Source of the DNA: Streptomyces sp. NBC_00878
GTDB lineage: Bacteria > Actinomycetota > Actinomycetes > Streptomycetales > Streptomycetaceae
DNA: 64,000 nucleotides
Direction: 5' to 3'
NCBI RefSeq assembly: GCF_026341515.1
Contig: NZ_JAPEOK010000001.1
Coordinates: 4,030,001 to 4,094,000 of the forward strand
Shown: in pieces, positions 19,342 to 26,107 of the stretch
How positions within the stretch are numbered: position 1 is the stretch's first letter
Layout of the letters: every line of letters begins with the position of its first letter
Notes under the pieces: model-generated
Databases searched by the model: none
Seen by the model: only the letters and a program-made list of their open reading frames with translations
What the model was told of the DNA's origin: nothing
Translations under genes and position numbers: made by a program

Positions 19342-20547
19342 GTGAGTACCACCGAAGAACTGATCGCCTCGGCGGAGGCGCACAGTGCGCCCACCTACCA
19401 CCCGCTGCCGGTCGTCGTGGCGACGGCGGACGGGGCGTGGATGACGGATGTCGAAGGGCGTCGCTATCTGGACCTGCTGGCCGGGTACTCGGCACTGAAT
19501 TTCGGTCACGGCAACAGACGGCTGATCGAGGCGGCCAAGGCGCAGCTGGAGCGGGTGACGCTGACGTCGAGGGCGTTCCACCATGACCGGTTCGCCGAGT
19601 TCTGCGCACGACTGGCCGAGCTGTGCGGCATGGAGATGGTGCTGCCGATGAACACGGGCTCGGAGGCGGTCGAGTCGGCCGTGAAGACCGCCCGAAAGTG
19701 GGGGTACCGGGTCAAGGGCGTGCCGGACGGGATGGCGAAGGTCGTCGTGGCGGGCAACAACTTCCACGGTCGTACGACGACGATCATCAGCTTCTCCACG
19801 GATTACGAGGCCCGGGCGGACTTCGGGCCGTACACGCCGGGCTTCGAGATCGTGCCGTACGGAGATCTGACGGCGATGCGCGCGGCGGTCACGGAGAACA
19901 CGGTGGCCGTGCTGCTGGAGCCCATTCAGGGTGAGGCGGGGGTGCTGGTGCCGCCGGCCGGCTATCTCGCGGGCGTACGGGAGCTGACGCGCGAGCGCAA
20001 CGTGCTGTTCGTGGCGGACGAGATCCAGTCGGGCCTCGGGCGGACGGGGCGGACCTTCGCGTGTGAGCACGAGGGGGTCGTGCCGGACATGTATGTGCTG
20101 GGCAAGGCGCTCGGGGGCGGGGTCGTGCCGGTGTCGGCGGTGGTGTCGTCGAGCGAGGTGCTCGGGGTGTTCCGGCCGGGTGAGCACGGGTCGACGTTCG
20201 GCGGGAATCCGCTGGCCTGTGCGGTGGCGCTGGAGGTGATCGCGATGTTGCGGTCGGGCGAGTACCAGCGGCGGGCGACCGAGTTGGGCGAGCATCTGCA
20301 CCGGGAGCTGGGGCTGTTGGCCGGTTCGGGCCGGATCACTCAGGTGCGGGGGCGTGGGCTGTGGGCGGGGATCGACATCGACCCGGCATACGGCACGGGC
20401 CGGGAGATCTCCGAGAAGTTGATGGACCGGGGCGTGCTGGTCAAGGACACCCATGGGTCCACGGTGCGGATCGCGCCGCCGCTGGTGATCAGTAAGGAGG
20501 ACCTGGACTGGGGGCTCGCGCAGCTGCGGGGTGTGCTGGGTCTGTAA
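19342..20547 (+). CDS. rocD: Ornithine aminotransferase
   Basis: A 401-residue fold-type I PLP aminotransferase converting ornithine and 2-oxoglutarate to glutamate semialdehyde and glutamate. Seen are FGHGNRRLIEAA, NTGSEAVESAVKTARKWGY, NNFHGRTTTIISFSTD, EPIQGEAGV, the PLP aspartate in FVADEIQSGLGRTG (Asp226) and the Schiff-base lysine in VLGKALGGGVVPVSAV (Lys255). These motifs favour OAT over acetylornithine aminotransferase. The start is GTG 19342, preceded by GGAAGGG. A 22-copy 9-bp repeat begins on the base after its stop codon. Confidence 0.92.
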   Translation: MSTTEELIASAEAHSAPTYHPLPVVVATADGAWMTDVEGRRYLDLLAGYSALNFGHGNRRLIEAAKAQLERVTLTSRAFHHDRFAEFCARLAELCGMEMVLPMNTGSEAVESAVKTARKWGYRVKGVPDGMAKVVVAGNNFHGRTTTIISFSTDYEARADFGPYTPGFEIVPYGDLTAMRAAVTENTVAVLLEPIQGEAGVLVPPAGYLAGVRELTRERNVLFVADEIQSGLGRTGRTFACEHEGVVPDMYVLGKALGGGVVPVSAVVSSSEVLGVFRPGEHGSTFGGNPLACAVALEVIAMLRSGEYQRRATELGEHLHRELGLLAGSGRITQVRGRGLWAGIDIDPAYGTGREISEKLMDRGVLVKDTHGSTVRIAPPLVISKEDLDWGLAQLRGVLGL

Positions 20548-20745
20548 CCGTCCTGGCCGTCCTCGCCGTCCTGGCCGTCCTAGCCGTCCTAGCCGTCCTA
20601 GCCGTCCTCGCGGTCCTGGCCGTCCTGGCCGTCCTCGCGGTCCTGGCCGTCCTCGCCGTCCTCGCCGTCCTCGCCGTCCTCGCCGTCCTCGCCGTCCTCG
20701 CCGTCCTCGCCGTCCTCGCCGTCCTCGCCGTCCTCGCCGAACCGA
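20548..20745. repeat. 22 tandem copies of a 9-bp unit right after rocD
   Basis: The unit is CCGTCCTCG (variants CCGTCCTGG, CCGTCCTAG, CGGTCCTGG), 22 copies in exact 9-base register. The last 11 copies are identical. The array starts immediately after the TAA of rocD and ends 30 bases before the stop of the convergent ATP-grasp gene. It has no hairpin potential and no spacers. Confidence 0.95.
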
Positions 20746-20775
20746 GGGCACCCGGTCTGGTGCTGTGGGGGTTGG

Positions 20776-22032
20776 TCACAGGATCACGTGCGGCAGGAAG
20801 CGGGCGTACTCGTCCGTGATCAGGCCGGAGGATTCGCGGATGCCGAGGCCTGCCGACTCGTTCTCGACGACCCAGGCTCCGAGGACGACCCGGTTGCCGG
20901 CGAAGGAGGGGAGGGGTGCCAACTCCTGGTAGCAGCAGGGTTCTTCGCGGACGACGGGAGCGGAGCCCGGTTCGTGGACCGTGACGCCGGCGCCCTCGCG
21001 GCCGAGCAGGGGCTTGGCGACGTAGCCGCGGGTGGTGGCCAGGTCGCGGGGGCCGTCGAGGAAGGCGGGGAGGAGGTTCGGGTGGTTCGGGTACAGCTCC
21101 CAGAGGATCGCGAGGAGGGCCTTGTTGCTGAGCAGCATTTTCCAGGCGGGCTCGATCCACATCGTCGTACCCGTGCCGCCGCCGTTGTCGAGGGTGGCGA
21201 GGACGTGTGGGGCGAAGCGGTCGGTGGTGAGCCTCCCCCAGTCTCGACTTCGCTCGACCGGGGGGACCCCCATCCACGGGTAGAGCTTGAAACAGCTGCG
21301 GATGAAACGGAGTTGCTTATCGACAAAGCGGCCGGAGAGGCGGTCCCAGCCGATCTCCTCCATGGCGATCCAGGCGGTGTCGAGGCCGGCCTGTTCCGCT
21401 GTCTCCTTGAGATAGGCGACGGTCATCAGGTCCTCGCCGAGTTCGTCGGCGGCGGAGTGTGCGAAGTAGAGGGGGTTGCCGGGCGGGAGGAGGGCGGACT
21501 GTTTCTTCCAGGCGTCGACGAGGCGTTCGTGGAGGGAGTTCCACTGGTCGGCGCCGGGGAAGCGTTCTTCCATCCAGAACCACTGGGAGCTGGCGGCCTC
21601 GACGAGTGAGGTCGGGGTGTCCGCGTTGTACTCCAGGAGCTTCGCCGGGCCCGTGCCGTCGTGGCGGAGGTCGAAGCGGCCGTACAGGGACGGGAGTTCG
21701 GCGCGGCGGAGCCAGGCCTCGGCGACCGCCTCCGCCACTCGCGGGTCGGTGATGCCGAGGTCGGCGAAGCGGTTCTCCGTGACGATGTGCTCGGCCGCCG
21801 CCAGGCACATCGTGTGGAGTTCCTCGACGACCTCCTCCAGTGCCTCGACCTCGGGCAGGGAGAAGACGTAGTACGCGGACTCGTCCCAGTACGGGCGCAG
21901 GGAGCTGTCCGGGATGGGGGTCCCCCCGGTCGAGCGAAGCCGAGACTGGGGGAGGGTGAGGGGGTAGATGAGGCCCTGTTCCTCGACGGTCCGCTGCCAG
22001 TCGGGGCGGGGGGTCGTGGTGCGGCGTTCCAT
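20776..22032 (-). CDS. Glutathionylspermidine-synthase-like ATP-grasp protein (YgiC/YjfC type)
   Basis: A 418-residue protein of the GSP-synthase preATP-grasp/ATP-grasp family. Seen are YYVFSLPEVEALEEVVEELH, FDLRHDGTGPAKLLEYNADTP, LKETAEQAGLDTAWI, EPAWKMLLSNKALLAILWELYP, KPLLGREGAGV and CYQELAPLPSFAGN, matching the synthetase half of Gss without an amidase. Such enzymes ligate a peptide-like donor to an amine; the substrate is unknown. Two inverted copies of a 44-bp repeat interrupt the coding sequence in frame (LPQSRLRSTGGTPIP near the N-terminus and MGVPPVERSRDWG in the middle). The start is ATG 22032. A small lipoprotein gene lies 61 bases upstream, as ygiB does with ygiC in E. coli. Confidence 0.86.
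   Translation of the reverse strand: MERRTTTPRPDWQRTVEEQGLIYPLTLPQSRLRSTGGTPIPDSSLRPYWDESAYYVFSLPEVEALEEVVEELHTMCLAAAEHIVTENRFADLGITDPRVAEAVAEAWLRRAELPSLYGRFDLRHDGTGPAKLLEYNADTPTSLVEAASSQWFWMEERFPGADQWNSLHERLVDAWKKQSALLPPGNPLYFAHSAADELGEDLMTVAYLKETAEQAGLDTAWIAMEEIGWDRLSGRFVDKQLRFIRSCFKLYPWMGVPPVERSRDWGRLTTDRFAPHVLATLDNGGGTGTTMWIEPAWKMLLSNKALLAILWELYPNHPNLLPAFLDGPRDLATTRGYVAKPLLGREGAGVTVHEPGSAPVVREEPCCYQELAPLPSFAGNRVVLGAWVVENESAGLGIRESSGLITDEYARFLPHVIL
21232..21275. repeat. 44-bp GC-rich repeat inside coding sequence, copy 1
   Basis: Contains CCCCCAGTCTCG and CGCTCGACCGGGGGG. It matches 21912-21955 in inverted orientation with one difference. It encodes GVPPVERSRDWG in the ATP-grasp gene. Similar short GC palindromic repeats are widespread in Streptomyces, both between and inside genes (from experience). 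Confidence 0.85.
21912..21955. repeat. 44-bp GC-rich repeat inside coding sequence, copy 2
   Basis: Inverted copy of 21232-21275, 637 bases apart. It encodes PQSRLRSTGGTPIP close to the N-terminus of the same ATP-grasp protein. Confidence 0.85.
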
Positions 22033-22093
22033 GACGACGGTCCGGTTCCTCGGAGTTCCTGGGTTCCCTTGGGTTCTCCTGGCTTCCCCGGGG

Positions 22094-22456
22094 TCAGCCG
22101 CCGCCGCTGCCCGAGCCGGAGCAGCCGAAGCCGTCACGGTCGACGGCCTCGCTGCGGCTGAAGGTGCCGTAGTCGGCGTGGCCGGCGCTGACGCCGGAGT
22201 CGTAGTACCAGGCGGCATCGACCGTGCCGGTCCGGCTGCCGTTGCTCTTGCGGTTCTTGCCGGACGAGGAGGAGGTGGAGCCCGACTTGCAGTTCTTGTC
22301 GGCGACGATCTTGTAGCCGTTGACGTACTCGTAGCTGTCGCGGTCCACGCAGCGGCGGTCGGGGTCCGAGCCGCACGAGGTGAGGGCCGCGGCGAGGACG
22401 CCCATTCCGCCGAGTACGACCGTGCTCGAACGCAGTTTCCTGCGCTGGTCCGCCAT
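22094..22456 (-). CDS. Small lipoprotein paired with the ATP-grasp enzyme
   Basis: A 120-residue protein starting MADQRRKLRSSTVVLGG with a lipobox (ALTSC) near residue 26. The mature part has two Cys-containing stretches (RRCVDRDSYEYVNGYK, ADKNCKSGS), a Ser-rich middle and the end GFGCSGSGSGGG. The start is ATG 22456, preceded by GGGGGAGAG. Position and size mirror E. coli YgiB (DUF1190), which is encoded next to YgiC; sequence likeness is weak, so the analogy is inference. Role unknown. Confidence 0.72.
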   Translation of the reverse strand: MADQRRKLRSSTVVLGGMGVLAAALTSCGSDPDRRCVDRDSYEYVNGYKIVADKNCKSGSTSSSSGKNRKSNGSRTGTVDAAWYYDSGVSAGHADYGTFSRSEAVDRDGFGCSGSGSGGG

Positions 22457-22585
22457 GTTCTCTCCCCCGTTGGGCCCGTCCGGCGGGCTCGTCCGTCCGA
22501 CATGATCAGCATGATCAGCGTAAAGATCACGTGCACCGGTTGTACAAGCGGCTCCCCCGAACTCGCACTCCCCTACAGTCGCTTT

Positions 22586-23389
22586 GTGCTCTTTGGAATG
22601 GTGTGCGCCCTTGGTGCGGCGGTTTGTTTCGGCACGGCGACGGTGTTGCAGGCGATCGCGGCGCGGGCGGCCTCGCCGACGACGGGCGGCACCGGCTCCG
22701 ACTCCAATTCCGGTTCCGGTTCCGGTTCCGGTTCCGGTTCGTCCGGGGTGGACGCCGCCTTGTTGCTGCGGGCCCTGCGCGAGTGGCGGTACATCGCTGG
22801 GCTCGCGCTCGACGGCGTTGGGTTCGTCCTGCAGATCGCGGCCCTGCGGTCGATTCCGATCTACGCGGTGGGGGCGGCGCTCGCAGCGAGCCTCGCGGTG
22901 ACGGCGGTGGTCGCGGCGTGGCTGCTCCATGTGCGACTGAGCGGGCTCGAATGGGGAGCGGTCGGGGTGGTGCGCGCGGGGCTCGCGATGCTCGGGCTCG
23001 CGTCCGGGGAGGAGGGGGACGAGGCCGGGTCCACCGCGCTCAAGTACGCGATGCTGGGCACCGCCGTGGCCGTACTGCTCCTCGGCGCGGTGGCCGGGCG
23101 GTTGCCCGGGCGGGGGCGGGCGCTCGCGCTCGGGCTGGGTGCCGGGTTCGGGTTCGGAGTGGTCGAGGTGGCGGTGCGGCTCATCGACGGGCTCACTCCC
23201 TCGGCGCTCCTCACCAACCCGGCTGCGTACGCACTCCTGTTGGGCGGCGGCGCGGCGTTCCTCCTTCTTACGTCGGCACTCCAGCGGGGCTCGGTGACGA
23301 CGGCCACGGCGGGGCTGATCATCGGCGAGACCATCGGGCCCGCGGTGGTGGGCGTGGTGTGGCTGGGCGACCGTACACGGGAGGGGTAG
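22586..23389 (+). pseudogene. DMT-type transporter, 5' part, cut by an IS607-type element
   Basis: 267 codons encoding about nine membrane helices of an EamA/DMT-like transporter (VLFGMVCALGAAVCFGTATV, YAVGAALAASLAVTAVVAAW, GLIIGETIGPAVVGVVWLGD). A low-complexity loop (SNSGSGSGSGSGSSG) lies at about 32-46. The frame runs into TAG supplied by the inserted element immediately after REG. The missing final helix and tail are at 25674-25859 in the same frame. Joined through the insertion point the product would be 328 residues. The start is GTG 22586, with TACAGT six bases upstream suggesting a leaderless mRNA. Confidence 0.88.
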
Positions 23390-23455
23390 GAACTGTTCTC
23401 GAATAAGTGTCAATGAGTGTCTTTTAGATGTTATGAGTGTCGTATGCTCTCGTGT

Positions 23456-24034
23456 ATGAACCTGACGGAATGGGCGCGTGCGCAGGGGATCGCCCCGCGT
23501 ACTGCGTACCGCTGGTTCCGTGAGGGCACGTTGCCGGTCCCCGCGGAGCGGGTGGGGCCGCGCACGATCCTGGTGAACATCGACGCGAACACCTCATCCT
23601 CGGTGACCGGAGGTGTGGGTCTGTATGCCCGCGTCTCCTCGCACGACCAGAAGGCCGACTTGGAACGGCAGACCGCGCGCTTGTCGGAGTGGGCCGCGAA
23701 GGCCGGGCATCGCGTAGTGCGCGTGGAGTCGGAGATCGCCTCTGGCATGAACGGTGCCCGTACGAAGGCACGTCGCTTGCTGGCTGATCCGGCAGTGACC
23801 ACTGTGGTGGTGGAGCACAAAGACCGCCTCGGCCGTATGAACGTCGAACTCGTCGAATCCGCTCTGTCTGCCACCGGCCGCCGACTCGTCGTCCTCGATG
23901 ACGGCGAGGTCGAAGACGACCTGGTGCGCGACATGGTGGAAGTACTGACCTCGTTCTGCGCCCGCCTGTACGGCCGCCGCTCGGCGAAGAACCGCGCCAG
24001 GAAGGCCCTTGAGGCGGCTGCGGCCGATGACTGA
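23456..24034 (+). CDS. tnpA: IS607-family serine recombinase TnpA
   Basis: 192 residues. The N-terminal MerR-like helix-turn-helix (LTEWARAQGIAPRTAYRWF, about 3-21) is followed by a serine resolvase catalytic domain. Nucleophile Ser61 is in LYARVSSHDQ, with further motifs LERQTARLSEWA, VEHKDRLGRMNVELVESAL and LTSFCARLYGRRSAKNR. The DNA-binding domain precedes the catalytic domain, the reversed order typical of IS607. The start is ATG 23456; tnpB overlaps its end by 8 bases. It appears complete and catalyses excision and insertion of the element. Confidence 0.93.
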   Translation: MNLTEWARAQGIAPRTAYRWFREGTLPVPAERVGPRTILVNIDANTSSSVTGGVGLYARVSSHDQKADLERQTARLSEWAAKAGHRVVRVESEIASGMNGARTKARRLLADPAVTTVVVEHKDRLGRMNVELVESALSATGRRLVVLDDGEVEDDLVRDMVEVLTSFCARLYGRRSAKNRARKALEAAAADD

Positions 24035-25667
24035 CAGGAAGCAGCTCCGCACCATCGACGCCCCGTTCGTCGCCCTGGGGCCGTCCGGTGTGGCGATACG
24101 CGACCGGCTCAAGCACCTCATGCCCGAAGACGAGACGATTCTTCGCCTGGTGGGCGAGCACCAAGGCCGCCTGGCCTCGGCTGATCTCAAGGCACGCTGC
24201 AAGTCCGGACACGACCACGACAACGACGCGTGGGCGGCCCGCAAGCGAGAGCTGACCGAGCAGTCCTCCTCCCGCATCGCCGGGACGATCACCAAGTCCA
24301 CCCACGACCAGTACGGCTTGGCCCGCAGGTGCCTGCTCGCGCACATCCACAGCCTTGATGCCGGTATCCGCACGCTGCGGCACCGCTTGTCGCTGCCGAT
24401 CGGCGAACGCGGCTCGAAACAGGCTCCGGGCGGCTACCGCAGCAAGGGCGAGTGGTTCAACAAGTCCCGCCGACTGGCCACCCTGGAACACCGGCTCGAA
24501 ACAGCCCGCGCTGACTGGTCTGCCGGCCGTGTCCGTGTGGTGCGCGGCGGCCGACGCCTGCTGAAGAACCGGCACAACCTGCAAGCAGCCCATCTGACCC
24601 AAGCCCGATGGCGGCAGCGCTGGGAGGCCGAACGCTGGTTCCTCGCCGCCGATGGAGAGTCGGGGAAGCGGTTCGGTAACGAGACGATCCGCGTCACGCC
24701 GGACGGCGAGGTCAGCATCAAGCTGCCCGCCCCGCTCGCGCACCACGCGAACGCCCGGCATGGCCGCTACGTGCTCTGTTCCAAGGTCGCGTTCACACAC
24801 CGTGGGCAGGAGTGGCGGGATCGCATCGACGGCAACCGGGCTGTCGCCTACCGCATCCACCTCGACATTGAGCGGGGCCGCTGGTACCTCACCGCGTCGT
24901 GGACCAGGCCGGCGGTCAAGACCGTGCCGCTGGATGCGGCCCGCGCAGGCGGCATGGTTGGCGTGGACACCAATGCCGACCACTTCGCCGCCTACCGGCT
25001 CGACCCGCACGGCAACCCGGTCGGCGACCCGCGCCGCTTCTCCTACGACCTGACCGGGTCGGCCGACCACCGCGACGCCCAGATCCGGCACGCCCTCACC
25101 CGGCTCCTGCACTGGACCAAGCAGACCGGCGCAACCGCGATCGGTATCGAGAACCTGGACTTCGCCGCCGAGAAGACCCGCGAGAAGCACGGCCGCAGGA
25201 AGCAGTTCCGGCAGCTGATCTCGGGCATGCCCACCGGCAAGCTCAAGGCCCGCATCGTGTCCATGGCCGCCGAACACGGCCTCGCCATCGTCGCCGTGGA
25301 CCCGGCATACACCTCCATGTGGGGCGACCAGCACTGGCGCAAGCCCCTCACCAGCAAGACTCGCAACATGACTCGCCATGACGCCGCTTCGGTGGCGATT
25401 GGCAGACGCGCCCTCGGGCACCCGATCCGGCGACGGACGGCACCGCCCCAGCATCACCAGAGTGATGGTGCTGGGCATCGGACCATCCAGGCCGGCCGTG
25501 GTACCCGAGGGCGCGAGGAACCTCGCCACCCCGTCACGGAACGTGCACGCGATGCACGTCCCCGGACGAAGGGAACAAGAACGCGGGCGACCAGCGCATC
25601 CAACACCGTTTGGGATGCGCGCAGTTCCGGGACGTGGGTCCAAGACTCACTCCTGGACACTGTTTAG
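24027..25667 (+). CDS. tnpB: TnpB, RNA-guided nuclease of the IS607-type element
   Basis: 546 residues. The RuvC-like active site is intact: Asp314 in GVDTNADHF, Glu375 in AIGIENLDF and Asp452 in RHDAASVAIGRR. The zinc-ribbon CxxC pairs found in many TnpB proteins are absent between the second and third motifs (AYTSMWGDQHWRKPLTSKT). The last 90 residues or so after the active site are Arg-rich and probably reflect the overlapping guide-RNA region rather than a domain. TnpB proteins cut DNA using an RNA made from the element's right end; the stop lies six bases from that end. Confidence 0.9.
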   Translation: MTDRKQLRTIDAPFVALGPSGVAIRDRLKHLMPEDETILRLVGEHQGRLASADLKARCKSGHDHDNDAWAARKRELTEQSSSRIAGTITKSTHDQYGLARRCLLAHIHSLDAGIRTLRHRLSLPIGERGSKQAPGGYRSKGEWFNKSRRLATLEHRLETARADWSAGRVRVVRGGRRLLKNRHNLQAAHLTQARWRQRWEAERWFLAADGESGKRFGNETIRVTPDGEVSIKLPAPLAHHANARHGRYVLCSKVAFTHRGQEWRDRIDGNRAVAYRIHLDIERGRWYLTASWTRPAVKTVPLDAARAGGMVGVDTNADHFAAYRLDPHGNPVGDPRRFSYDLTGSADHRDAQIRHALTRLLHWTKQTGATAIGIENLDFAAEKTREKHGRRKQFRQLISGMPTGKLKARIVSMAAEHGLAIVAVDPAYTSMWGDQHWRKPLTSKTRNMTRHDAASVAIGRRALGHPIRRRTAPPQHHQSDGAGHRTIQAGRGTRGREEPRHPVTERARDARPRTKGTRTRATSASNTVWDARSSGTWVQDSLLDTV

Positions 25668-25673
25668 GAACGG
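25431..25673 (+). ncRNA. Candidate omega/reRNA at the right end of the IS607-type element
   Basis: TnpB guide RNAs derive from the 3' part of tnpB and the element end. Here GCGCATCC (25594-25601) pairs with GGATGCGC (25613-25620), and GTCCA (25638-25642) with TGGAC (25654-25658), just before the boundary at 25673. The guide would then read into flanking transporter sequence starting TTGGCCTGGC. Structure and extent are inferred; the 5' limit is a guess. Confidence 0.45.
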
Positions 25674-25859
25674 TTGGCCTGGCTCGCCGTACTCGGTTTC
25701 GCGGTGGCGGTGGCCGGGGCGTTGGCACTGGCGCGCTTCGGGGAGGCGCCGGGGGAGGTGTCAGAGGCGGTGTCGGAGGCGGTGTCGGAGGCGGGATCAG
25801 AATCGGCATCTCCATCGGAATCGGCATCGCCATCGCCATCGCCATCGGCTACGCCGTAA
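25674..25859 (+). pseudogene. DMT-type transporter, 3' part beyond the IS607-type element
   Basis: 62 codons including the stop, in the frame that continues the fragment ending at 23386. It encodes the last membrane helix (LAWLAVLGFAVAVAGALAL) and a tail with VSEA repeats and a Ser/Pro run (SASPSESASPSPSPSATP). It has no start of its own apart from TTG at the junction, so it is a detached remnant. Confidence 0.88.
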
Positions 25860-25973
25860 GACTCCGAGGGTGGGAGGGGTGACGGGTGGCGCGTGGCGGT
25901 TGGCGGCTGGCGCGTGCGGCAGAGGTTCGCTCGCTCCCCACGACCGCCGGGCCCGCCACCGGGCGGCTCGGCC

Positions 25974-26053
25974 ACTCAGCCTCTCGACCACTCAGCCACT
26001 CAGCCACTCAGCCCCTCGACCACTCGGCCACTCGGCCGCCGGGCTACTCGGCC
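25974..26053. repeat. Ten tandem 8-bp units (ACTCAGCC/ACTCGGCC)
   Basis: Ten 8-base units in register, seven of them ACTCAGCC or ACTCGGCC and three diverged, in the 248-base gap between the transporter remnant and the convergent MocR-type gene. The rest of that gap (25860-26107) is C-rich with CCACC runs and holds no gene. Confidence 0.85.
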
Positions 26054-26107
26054 ACCCAGACCACCACCCCACCGTGCCACCACCCCACCGCGCCGCCCGC
26101 CGCCGCG

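Larger units (their letters stand above)
23387..25673 (+). mobile_element. IS607-family element (serine recombinase + TnpB), about 2.29 kb
   Basis: Two overlapping genes, tnpA and tnpB, sit between the two halves of a transporter gene. Removing 23387-25673 restores an open frame (CGG GAG GGG TTG GCC), with GG at both junctions. This fits the family's insertion at GG dinucleotides without inverted repeats or target duplication. Subterminal direct repeats ATGAGTGTC/ATAAGTGTC occur three times between 23403 and 23441. Confidence 0.9.

Noticed and set aside
17602..20547. A single 981-codon plus-strand frame joining the glyA region to rocD
   Set aside because: The first 580 codons are the reverse-strand shadow of glyA, which has clear family motifs on the minus strand. 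Only the part from GTG 19342 is a gene.
20548..20745. CRISPR-like array
   Set aside because: The 9-bp units are contiguous with no spacers; this is a simple tandem repeat.
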